Of a DNA stretch of 64,000 nucleotides, positions 44,462 to 54,761 are shown piece after piece (within the stretch, counting starts at the first letter, position 1; each line of letters starts with the position of its first letter). Source of the DNA: Hemerocallis citrina (lineage: Eukaryota; Streptophyta; Magnoliopsida; Asparagales; Asphodelaceae); the NCBI GenBank assembly GCA_017893485.1, contig CM030366.1:72203469-72267468 (forward strand). Reading direction: 5' to 3'. The notes under the pieces were generated by a model. It was not told the origin of the DNA. It did no database searches and worked only from the letters and a program-made list of their open reading frames with translations. Position numbers and translations under genes: made by a program.

Positions 44462-45722
44462 ATGAATTCTTCCTTGTTTTTAGATTATGGTGTCTCATAT
44501 CATCTCACTAGCAATTATACACTATTCACCATTAGCACTCCACTTACCTCTTCCTCACCATCACTATACACTGCTGATGGCTCACTACACACTCAGGATC
44601 CATACACACTCTCACTCTCACCTTGCCTTTCGTCCTTTATGTGCCACATTTATCCATGCACCGTATTTCTATTAGTGCTCTATGCGATAATGGTCTTACT
44701 ATTTATTTTACTTCTTTGGGATGTACCATACATGATTCTCAGACTGGTCACACGATTGGACGTGCTAAGAGACATGGATATTTATATCGCCTAGATTTTC
44801 TTCATGCTCATAATTCTAGTTCTAATTTTGTTGGTGTCGTCAGTTCTGATGTCGACTTGTGGTACAGACGCTTAGGTCATGTTAATGAGTCTCGTTTGAA
44901 AATTTTAGTTCAAGTAGTGTTCTTAGCAACTTTACTTTCACTATGTTATCTTTTTGTCAGGGTTGTAAGTTGGCAAAACAATTAGCCCTCCCTTTTAGTA
45001 ATAAAAGTACTTCTCAATCCACTCATGCTTTTTAACTTATTCACTCTGACATATGGGGATCATCTCCTACGCCTTCCCACAAAGTTTTCCTCTATTATGT
45101 TAGTTTTATTGATGACTTTACTCAAGACACATGGGTGTTTCTTATGCACCAATGCTCTGAGATACCTGACATTCACCAGTTCTTTACGAACATGGTTGTT
45201 CAGTGTGCATATCAAAACTTTTAGCTCAGATGATACTCATGAGTACACTTCCATTGCCATGAGATCAATCATTCAATCTCATGGTACACTCTTTTAGCAA
45301 TCATGCCCTCACACACATGAGCTGAATGATATAGCTGAACACAAGCATCGTCACATCCTTAAGACGGCTCGCGCTCTTCTACATTCCTCTTCTGTTCCTC
45401 GGTCTTTCTAGACTGAAGCTGTCATGACGTCTGTCTATCTCATTAACATCACTCTCTCATCTGCCCTATCTAGGACCACTCCTTATGAGGCTCTTCATCA
45501 CTCCACACCAGACAACAGTATGCTCCGTACTTTTAGGTGTACCCGTTAAGTCCTTCTCCCTCCCACTGAGCGCACAAAGCTCAGTACCCGAGCTGCTAAG
45601 TGCATCCATCTAGGTCTCAGTCAGAGCATAAAGGATATCATTGTTTTGATCATGTAGCATGTCGTCTTCGTATTTCCTGACATGTCTCCTTTGTGGAAGA
45701 CTCTCTCTGTTTCTTGATCTCT
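44462..45722 (+). pseudogene. Copia protease, GAG-pre-integrase and integrase, broken
   Basis: The protease region reads SLFLDYGVSYHL (DSG degraded to DYG) then SLYTADGS. The GAG-pre-integrase domain reads VDLWYRRLGHVNESRLKIL (about 44850-44905). Integrase starts with a CQGCKLAKQ zinc-site remnant (about 44957), then LIHSDIWGSSPTPSHK and VSFIDDFTQDTWVFLM (about 45035-45150). After that, stops and frame changes are frequent. The gene is cut at 45730 by hAT-3; the coding frame (FLISPE | GASFLNSP) can be followed across it. Confidence 0.75.
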
Positions 45723-45730
45723 CCCGAGGA

Positions 45731-48700
45731 TAGGGATGGCAACTGGGCTGGGTCAACCGGCGACCCACCCGCGACCCGGGCCGTGAACCCGGCCTGTTTA
45801 AGACGTTGGCGGGTTCGGTTCGAACCCGGTGAACAGTACTAGGTCGACCCGGGTCGCAAATAACGCGAATTCAACCCGCAAAACTCGGCCCGCAAACCCG
45901 TTAAGAACGCGAATTCAACCCGCCAACCCACGGGTCGACCCGCGGGTTACGACCCGTTGGACCCGTACGGGTCGAACGTTTGACCTGTTACGGGTCGACC
46001 GTTGACCCGCGGGTCGAACGGTCCGTTGGCTGCCAAAACAGAGCCGTTGGTAACGGCTTTTTTGCCCTTTTTTGGCTTTTTTTGTTTTTTTTTGTTTTTT
46101 CCCACATTTTGAGCCTATAAATACCCCCAAAATCTCCTAAAAAATCACACCTTACTCTCTTACTCTCTCTACTATTATACATAATTTCTAAAGAATTTTT
46201 CAATAATTGTAGTAATTGTAGTATTCATCAAACAAGTCTACAACGAGGCATACACACGATCAAATTTCGGTCGTAGCAAAATCAAAATTCAACGTCTTCA
46301 ACTCTCTTCAACCCTCGTCAAATCTACTTCAAGCTCTCCTCAACTCTTCAATTGCGGAATCGGCAAAGCGCTTCTTTCTAGTTCTATTCTATTCTTATTT
46401 TCACGGTTTTTTTACATACGCGTATTCCATGGTGAACGGTATCAAAATTTCATACCTCTCACGTTATATTTTTTTTTGCGTTGTAGTTAAAATTATTATT
46501 GGTTTTTTGATCTTCTCTATCTCAACCCTCTTGTTTTTTAGATTTTTTTTTTATAATTCACCGTTCCTACATTGTATATATTTTTTTTACATACTTTAGC
46601 ACATTACTACATTATATCTAGATCACGCGGTAGCGGTCGTAGCGGACATGATTCTTCCTCCTCTTCCCGTAGGCCACCAATTGTCCTAACTAGTGAGCCC
46701 GCCAAAGAATACCATGATCCTCCTACCCAACAATGGGGTACACACGACGAGGTTGTAGGTGACATACAATTGGAAGAAGAAGAACAACAACAACCAACCA
46801 AACGAAACCACACAACCTCGTAGTAGTAGGAAAAGTAGAGGAGAAACTAGTGATTAGCATAAGTTTTACGATTATATCCCGGATGAACATACTCCGGGTA
46901 TAGGTTTGAAAGTTTGTAAAATATGTGGTAAAACATACAAATTCAAGAGGGGTGATGGCACCGGTACAATTAGTAGGCACATCCAACATAACCATAAAGA
47001 CCTTCTTGCTGAACTACAAGGCCAACAAAAAATCAACCCTAGGACCGGTCTAGTTGATAGCCATCCTTATGATCCCGATTTTGTTCGTCGGGAAATGGCC
47101 CAATTAGTCATTAAGGAAGAGTTACCATTTTCCTATCCCGAGAGTAGGGACTTGGAAAATTTTAATCAAACGGCCTTAAACCCTCATTTTAGAAGAATTC
47201 CGAGAAATACTTGCAAATCGGATTGTTTTAAAATATACATCGAAATGAAGGACGCTTTGATTGCAATTTTATGGAGTTTAACTTGTAGGGTTAGTTTAAC
47301 TTCGGATTGTTGGACGGGTGTCAACAATATTCCAACGATGGGAATAACCTATCATTGGATCAACAATGATTGGATTCTTCAAAAAAGAATCATATCACTT
47401 GCGGCGTTGCCGTATCCCCATAGTGGCGCTGAAATAACAAATCGTATTATAGAAATTTGTGATGTTTTCCATATTCGTGATAAAATTATGTGTATTAGTT
47501 TTGATAATGTATCTAACAACAATGTAGCAATTACTACTTTAAAATTCGTATTAAATCCTCCATCTGACAATATTTTTCATGTTAGATGTGCATTTCATAT
47601 TATAAATTTATGTGTTCAAGATGCATTAAAAATAGTCGATCCATATATAGTTAAAATTAGAAATTGTGTACATTTCATTGCATTAAGTCCAAGCATTTTA
47701 CAAGAATGGAAAGCTTGGTGTAGGGTTAGAAATGTTCCTTTTAGAAGATTTTCAAAGGATGTTAGACACCGATGGAATTCTACTTTTGATTTACTAAATG
47801 TTGTTACCGAATATAAAGCAGTTGTAAATGATTTTTGTATCGCAAAAAATATACACAATTTTGAAATGACTCCCCCCGATTGGTTTTTTGCCAAATTTTG
47901 GTTGAAATTTTTAGAACCTTTTAAAACCGTAACTTTAAAATTTTCAAAAACATATGAATCTACTTCTAGTAGCATTTTTATTGAATTAGTTAGCATGATG
48001 CAAACATTTAACGAAATGTTAAATGATACTTTTGTTGGTGAGATTGTAAAACCTGCATTCAAAAAATTTTTGAAGTATTATTTTCCTCCTCCTATGTTGA
48101 TTTGTGTTGCTACCGTTATGGATCCTCGTATCAAATTAAAAGGTACGAAGAGTTTGATTGAAATATTTTTTGCATTACTTGGGGAAAATGTAGAATTAGT
48201 AGAAGATTGCGCTACTTTTTTAGTTCAGTTTGAATCTACATTAAATAACTTGTATGATTATTATGATAGACGTTTTGCTTCTAGTAGTTCAACTTCTGTA
48301 GTTAGTTCTTCTTCTGGTACTTCTAAAGGTAAGGGTAAAAGTAAATTTGGTGATAAAACATTTAATTTACTTGAACAAATTCAATCAAAAAAACGTAGGA
48401 CTAATCAACCAAATGAATTAAATTGGTATAACCAACAAGATTCTGAGCCTTCTACTTCTCCACTAGATATTTTACAATGGTAGAAAGACCATGAACACAC
48501 TTTTAGTATTATGTCAATTATGGCTAAAGATTTACTAACTCCTCCTGTCTCTACAGTTGCTTCTGAGAGTGCATTTTCTTCAAGTGGCAGGGTTCTAACT
48601 GATTACAGGAATCGCATGAAGCCCGACACATTAGAGATACTCGTTTGCACAGAAGACTGGCTGAAGGCTGAAGATAGGACACAAGTGAAAGCACTATCAA

Positions 48701-49246
48701 CGTCCACAAGTGGGAGCAACTCGCCGGAAGAACAACAACAACAACAACAACAATAGCTTTGCTTGTTATGTTAAATTATAAAAATTGTAGTCAATTAAAA
48801 TTGTATATAAGAAATATGTTATTGTATAAATCTTATTTGTGAATTGAATTCTTCATTTCATTAGAAATTGTGAAAATTGTATAACTTAAATTCATATGAA
48901 TAATATTTCAAAATTTGTTGCCAATTTCACTCTTTCAATCTTATTATTATTATTACAATTTTTAATGTTTATTAGTATTATTACTTACTTAGTATTATTA
49001 TTATTATTATTATTTTAAGCTACAAAAAAAAAAAAAATCTAACCCTATATAAACGGGCCAACCCGCGGGTCGACCTGGCCCAACTCGGGTTGAACCCTAA
49101 AGGGTTCACGGGTTGGGCGGGCCACACAAACCAAGTTTGAGCCCGGGCCGGATAAGTGGGCAAACCGGCCCGAGCCCCCCCATTATACGTGCCAACCCGT
49201 ACGGATTGGGCCCGGCCCGGCCCACTCGACCCGTTCGCCATCCCTA
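45731..49246 (+). mobile_element. hAT-3: hAT element with nearly open transposase, 3.5 kb
   Basis: The left terminus TAGGGATGGCAACTGGG pairs with the right terminus (reverse TAGGGATGGCGAACGGG). The 8-bp TSD is CCCGAGGA (45723-45730) against CCTGAGGG (49247-49254), 6 of 8, both differences being transitions. Both subterminal regions carry dense CGGGTC/GACCCG repeats. It is the same family as hAT-2 (3516 against 3519 bp) but in opposite orientation and much better preserved. Confidence 0.9.
46614..48756 (+). pseudogene. hAT-3 transposase (BED finger, RNase H-like catalytic core, hAT dimerisation domain)
   Basis: The N-terminal SRSRGSGRSG matches hAT-2 MSRSRGSG, but the start codon is ATA (46614). 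A frameshift lies near 46800 and a TAG at 46855-46857, where Trp is expected. From there 46906-48483 is open for 525 codons. It holds a BED finger (CKICGKTY...ISRHIQHNH), a first catalytic Asp in LTSDCWTG, a second in SFDNVSNN, a CAFHIINLCV block, RHRWNSTFDLL and a probable catalytic Glu in SKTYESTSSS. One TAG (48481-48483, TGG expected) separates the C-terminal hAT dimerisation domain (LLTPPVSTVASESAFSSSGR), which ends in a poly-Gln tail. Living relatives cut and paste hAT DNA in the nucleus. Confidence 0.85.
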
Positions 49247-49254
49247 CCTGAGGG

Positions 49255-51036
49255 TGCTAGTTTTCTCAACTCCCCAGTTGTTAGGCAGACCATACCTTCA
49301 CGCATTCTAATTGAACTCACTCCTTTGACTCCTATTATTCCTTCTACGGATACATCACCTCCATCCCCACAGCATCGTACACCCACACCCCCTACATCAC
49401 CACAACTTCATGCACCCACACCACCTGCATTCCCACTACTGCATGTACCCACCCCACCGACCTCACCTCCAAACCATGTCCATCCACCCCCGGTCTGTCT
49501 GTCTACACATTCCACTTCGGGCATCCCACTGGCACGTTATACACCTGATGCCACTAGTCCTTCTGACCAGTTTGGCTTTGCCACCCTAGCTTCCTACGCA
49601 CCACAATTCCATGCATATTTCATTGCCATTCAGTCCACACGTGAGCCCAGAACCTATCAGGAAGCAATTCGATATCCCGAGTGATGGGATGCTATTGAAG
49701 AAGTGTTCAATGCATTTGATCAGGCTGGCACTTGGGATATTGTTCCGCTGCATGTGGACGTCCGATGTGTTAGTTGCAAATGGATCTTCAAGGTCAAATT
49801 TTGACCTGATGGTTCTATTAAGCGACACAAGGCTCGCTTAGTTTCTCAGGGATTTACTCTGGAGCATGACATTGATTAAGATGAGACTTTTATCCCGGTT
49901 TCATAGATGACTACAGTTCGCACTCTCCTTGCTGTTGCAGCAGTTTGTCAGTAGCCGTTATACCAGATGGACGTGAAAGAATGCCTTTCTTCATGGAACC
50001 TTGTTTGAGGTTGTTTACATGCATCCCCCTCCTAGCCTTACCACTCCTCGTCATGTTTGTCGTCTGCATCGAGCTACATATGGTCTGAAACAAGCCCCGA
50101 GCCTGGTTTGAGTATTTTCACAATGTCATCACCCATGCTGGTTTCAGTCAGAGTTCACATGACCACTCTATGTTTATGCGGTTATCAACGCAGTGACAGA
50201 TCAACCTATTATTATATGTTGATGATATAATTATTACTGGTGATGATTCCACATGCATTGGATCCACCCAAGCATACCTTCACCAACAGTTCCATATGAA
50301 AGATATTGGTTGATTACGCTATTTTCTGGGTCTAGAGATTGCTCATGGATCTCGAGGGATACTTATTTCTCAATAGAAATACACATCAAATATTATCTCT
50401 GCTTCATGTTTCTCTGACAGACGATCAGCCGATACTCCCTTAGAGCTTCAGTGAAGCTTCGTCCTACCGATGCTGAACTCCTTCCCGACCCCACTGGATA
50501 CAGACAGATTATTAGACAACTTGTCTACTTGTGCATGACCATACAAAATATTGCTCATGCGGTCAATGTTGTTAGTCAGTTTGTTTCCGCTCCTACAGTA
50601 GTTCACTACAATGCTCTTCTTCAGATCCTCAAATATCTTTGGGGCACTTTTACTCGCTCATTATTCATACCTTCTACTTCCAAACTGGATCTCAGTGCAT
50701 ATTCTGATTCAGGTTGGGCAGGTGATCCTACCACCAGAAGGTCTACCACAGGTTTATGCCTATTTCTTGGTGATTCATTGATCTCATGGCGAAACAAGAA
50801 ATATGAAGTTGTAGCATGTTCTTCCACCGAATCTGAGTACAGAGCAATGGCAGATACTACTAGAGAGATTGTTCATCTTCATTGGCTATTATCAGATATA
50901 AGAGTCACACTTACAGGAACTACACCTCTTCATTGTGATAACCGGAGTGCACTGCAAATTGCAAGCAACCCAGTCTTTCGTGAGTGAACAAAGCGCATAG
51001 AGATAGATTGTCACTATGTTCATGAGGGCTTTGAAA
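49255..51036 (+). pseudogene. Copia reverse transcriptase and RNase H, broken
   Basis: A Pro/Thr-rich linker (HRTPTPPTSPQL) is followed by the RT start (WDAIEEVFNAFDQAGTWDIV, SCKWIFKVKF*PDGSIKRHK, LVSQGFTLEHDID*DETF). The catalytic region survives as YYYMLM/DIIITGD near 50210 (YVDD damaged). IGxLRYFLGLEIAHGSRG follows. RNase H is open at 50451-50987: AYSDSGWAGDPTTRRSTTG, then STESEYRAMADTTREIV and LHCDNRSALQIASNP, with the Asp/Glu/Asp catalytic residues visible. Stops are mainly CAG to TAG and CGA to TGA. It is cut at 51041 by a solo LTR; the short C-terminus resumes at 54478. Confidence 0.82.
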
Positions 51037-52757
51037 CAGAGTGTAACACCCCGCAAAATTGAGTTATGACAATTTTGCCTACATGTGTTACGCACATATA
51101 TTTTGTACTATTACGAGTAATATCCGTTGGCTCATATAAAAGTCCGACATATTTCTATATTTAAATTATTTATACATTTTCCGTTGGCTCAAAATTCATT
51201 TTTCAGCCTATTTTCCTAATCTTTGTATTTTTACGTATATTGCACGTGCTTTCGATACACGTGCCGATTACGTATATTCCACCATTATATGTAACTTTTC
51301 TACGTATTTCAATTATTTCTTTTTATAACTTGTTCGAATTCGATTTATAAATTGAAATTTATCTGTTGACTCAAATATAAATTTTATACGTGTGATGCAC
51401 ATGTTTTCTGTGTACGTGTTGATTACATTGTGGTATGTATAAAATTAATGAAATGTATTTTTTATATGTTGTATTCCGATTTTTTATAAACATTTTTTTG
51501 TTGATAAAATCTTTTCGTATTTGAATATTTATTTTACGTGCGACGCACGTGTTTGCAGTGCACGTGTTAATTGTATTATTTTTCAAAAAATAAAGTAAAA
51601 TAAAATTTATGAAGTGTGTGTTTATCTGTGCATGAAGCTTTAACTATAATAAGTTAAACTAGTTTTTATTAAACACATGCAAATTTTATAAAATCAAATT
51701 TTAAAATGTTTTCATGTGCACACACCCACACATTTGGAAGCATGTGCAAGTGCGTTCATCACCCCACACATTGGTCAGCCATAAGTGTTATAAGAGAGGG
51801 TTTAACTAATTTAGTTAGTGGATTAGTGGATGACTTAGTGGGTAGTTAACAAAACCCCCACTTTCTTTCCCTTATAAAATCCCCACCTCATCTGACGTTT
51901 TAAAAAAAAAATAGAAAATAAATAATTTTTTCATGGTTACACTCTCCTTGCTATGGGTTTTCTTTTGGGGCTCGGGATTTTGAAGAGGAGGATTGGAGAG
52001 ATTTAGGAGTTCATTTTGCTAATGATTTCGTCAACTAGGTGGTGTCTCTTTTACTTTCTAAATTTTTGTAGTATGCATGCTAGATAAATTATGTTGAATA
52101 AATAAGTGGCATGAGTTCTCTAGTTAACTTTGTGATGCATATTGTGTTGTTAGAATCTTTAGTAGTGATGAAATATGAGAATTATTGTATGCTAATTGAA
52201 AGTTTCATCATAGAAATGACTGATTGTCAATTGAATTTTTATTTAAAAGCATGTTGTAATGTTATTAGGCACAAATAATAAACCTTGATTAGATTATATG
52301 AATTGTATATTTGTACGCATAAAGTTGTTAATTAGTGCTTAGGAAATTGTGTAAATATTAGGGATGAATTATAAAATCGATGGGAATGGTGAATTGCTAA
52401 AAAGATAATACATATGATAGTAGTCAATTTTTCTAATCAAAACATATGAGTACTAGATTTATAGAAGTGATTATTTGAGTTAATTTGGGAATAACTTTAT
52501 ACTAATATGAATAAAATTATTGAGAAATTATTTCTGAAAACTTAGGAATGTGTTTTATGAACAATTAAATTGAGAAAAGATTAGAAATGAAAAATAGTTG
52601 AAAGAGTTAAAAAATGAGATTTAACTGAGATCCAAACTATAAAGTTTTAAACACATATACTATTAGTAAATGTTCTTTTTATATTTTTTTGGAATAAAAT
52701 CAAAGAGAGGTTTTGGGTTATAAAAACAGCTCTGTAGTCCTTATCAGAATTTGTGGG

Positions 52758-52811
52758 TGGCTCACTGGTTGGGTGACTCTTAGGGGTTTCTGTGGTCTCT
52801 GGTACGAGCCC
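52758..52811 (+). promoter_or_regulatory. Pol III A/B box-like segment inside the LTR
   Basis: TGGCTCACTGG (52758-52768) resembles an A box and GGTACGAGCCC (52801-52811) a B box (consensus GGTTCGANNCC, one change). The 43-bp offset is close to that in tRNA genes. No complete tRNA fold is present, so this is a tRNA- or SINE-like relic. Confidence 0.4.
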
Positions 52812-53589
52812 AGGTGTCCACCTTTTCGAGTTTTATTTTATTTTTATGATCTTTTTCAAGATTTAAAATTTGGAAAAATTCATAGAAATATTCTAAAATA
52901 TTATCAGAACACTTGGGAATTATTTATAATATTCTAAGATATATTTTGAGAATTTAAAGATCATATTCATGTATTAGATGAGATTTGAATTCAAGAAAAT
53001 GTATATGATTAAAGATTTTAAGGGTTGGTTTAAAATAAAATCAAAGTACGAGTGTGAGATTTAAATTATGAATTTCTAGTGATTAATCTTAAGAATTTTT
53101 TGTATTAAGATTGGGTGATTAATTGGAGGAACATTAAGAATATTATTAAAGCGAATGGATTGGTTCGTTAACCAGGGATTTGTTTAAAAGAATCTGATCT
53201 GAGGAATTGTCATTGATGTTGTTATCAAAGCTGAATACTTCATGGGCTATAAATATGAAGAAAGTGGATAAAGAGAAATGATGAATAAAATGTTTATGTT
53301 GATGTTGGATATAACCTATTTAATCTCTAATGAGATGGTTGTTGGAATCTAGAGGCTAGGCGAGACCCTTAGTAACCGGCATTTGTGAATAAAGAAAATT
53401 TGAGTACTAACCAGTGTGGGTTAAGTATCTCTTGAGAAGTAGCCAGTTTGGGCTAACTTTCTCTCGTGTTGGTTTAAGTCGGTAGGGTAAGTTAGCTCTA
53501 ATTTGTGGTGATTTAAAACTAAAACTTAAGGACAGGCACCAAGGGGAGATGTGATGAATATGGGAAAACATGAGTATGAGGGCCTTGAT

Positions 53590-53900
53590 AGCGCGGTGGG
53601 AGGTTATCTCCAGAATTACCGGGGGTGCGGTCGTGGTGGGAGATATTCCTTCAGAATTATCGGGATCAAGGCGATGCTTGTGGGGTATTTGTGTGATGAG
53701 GTACCGATGATAGCGCGGTGTGGGTTTCGTCTCCAAAATTATCGGGGTGTGAGGCGTGATGGTCGAAAATCACTCGCCATGGGAGGACGAATCTCAAGAA
53801 TTATCGGGGTCATAGCTCGTGGTGTGGGTATTCACCTCCAGAATTATCGGGATTACGACTTGCGGTGGGAGAGCGATACTCAAGAATTATCGGGGTGGTA
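53590..53900. repeat. LTR minisatellite, about 6 degenerate units
   Basis: CTCCAGAATTACCGGGG-type motifs recur near 53609, 53649, 53731, 53791, 53835 and 53879 (CTCAAGAATTATCGGGG etc.). The equivalent position in the LTRs at 21371 and 60129 holds a different repeat built on GGTGGACTCC(G)GGACT. Confidence 0.75.
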
Positions 53901-54477
53901 CTAGATACTCACAGGATATGTAAACCTTACATTAGTCACCGTAGTATTATTTCATAGCGAGGGATTAAATCCTATATTGAGGAGTATGATAAGGACTTGC
54001 CCTCGGACCTATGTAGTATGGGATGCATAGAATCCAAACAAGTGTGCATTAGTGCATCATAATGTAAATCTGCATTATGCATTTAAGTCATATCATACAC
54101 TAACATGTTTAGGATAGTCACTTTTTACACTCTATTGTGCATTCAAGTTTGTGATTGCTAAAGTAAGAGAATCACTGTTTTATAGCATTGCGTCAGTTGT
54201 ATGCAACTGACGTGCCCATAGTTTTTCAGTGCAGGGCTTGGATTGGCAAAAAGACATAAAGATGAAATGATGCTAAAGATTATTTTCAGATTTAAGTTGT
54301 TGATGTTAAAGTTATATATATCATGTTGTATTCATTTAAATTTCGCTGTGTTGATGTAAAGAACAATGTTGTATAATAAAAAAATTTAATTTCCTTTTAA
54401 AATTATAGGATTTGAAGTAAAAAAATCCTGTTGTGCTACGAATTACATGTAAATAGAATTCGGGGTGTTACACAGAG

Positions 54478-54603
54478 ACCATTTCACTTCATTCTATTAC
54501 CTCTTCACAGCAGACAACAGACTTCATTATATTACCTATTCAGAGATTTCGTTACTTGGTCGGCAAATTTACACTGTTCGACCCACCGTGAATTGAGAGG
54601 GGA
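54478..54603 (+). pseudogene. Copia pol C-terminal remnant and polypurine tract
   Basis: ACCATTTCACTTCATTC... continues the copia 3' end, ending in ACCCACCGTGAATTGAGAGG then GGA just before the 3' LTR. The GAGAGGGGA tract is the polypurine primer site for plus-strand synthesis. Confidence 0.75.
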
Positions 54604-54756
54604 TGTTAGATATTGTAATATATATATTTAGTCCCATATCAGGTTATGCATCAGTTTAGTATTCGGTACCCTCCTATATATAGGAGACAGTGTACTCAGT
54701 TATTTCTCAATCCAGTAATCCAATGATATTATCCAATCTCTCTGTTAACATTAACA
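54604..54756 (+). mobile_element. Copia 3' LTR (153 bp)
   Basis: TGTTAGATATTGTAA...CATTAACA. It aligns end to end with the 5' LTR at 30156, including CCTCCTATATATAGGAGACA. It is followed by TSD AATAT and the resumed RTE sequence. Confidence 0.92.
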
Positions 54757-54761
54757 AATAT

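Larger units (their letters stand above)
51042..54472 (+). mobile_element. Del/Tekay-like solo LTR inserted in copia RNase H (3.4 kb)
   Basis: It starts TGTAACACCCCGCAAAATTG and ends GAATTCGGGGTGTTACA, with a perfect TSD CAGAG (51037-51041, 54473-54477). The first 60 bp are nearly identical to the solo LTR at 21371, and the last part (CCCTCGGACCTATGTAGTAT, GCATTGCGTCAGTTGTATGC) matches the others. TATAAAAT at about 51873 is the likely TATA box. A minisatellite lies at 53590-53900 and a tRNA-like segment at 52758-52811. Being inside the old copia element, it is the younger of the two. Confidence 0.9.
30156..54756 (+). mobile_element. Ty1/copia retrotransposon inside the RTE, heavily interrupted
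   Basis: The 5' LTR (30156-30310, 155 bp) and 3' LTR (54604-54756, 153 bp) both begin TGTTA and end TTAACA. The TSD AATAT is perfect (30151-30155 and 54757-54761). The primer-binding site TGGTATCAGAGCC (30311-30323) matches initiator Met-tRNA. The polypurine tract GAATTGAGAGGGGA lies just before the 3' LTR. Gag, protease, integrase, RT and RNase H follow in copia order. The LTRs differ at about 14 of 153 positions by hand count, so the insertion is old. Removing the CACTA, three hATs and one solo LTR leaves about 9.2 kb, more than a usual ~5-kb copia, because the leader is rearranged. Confidence 0.9.
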
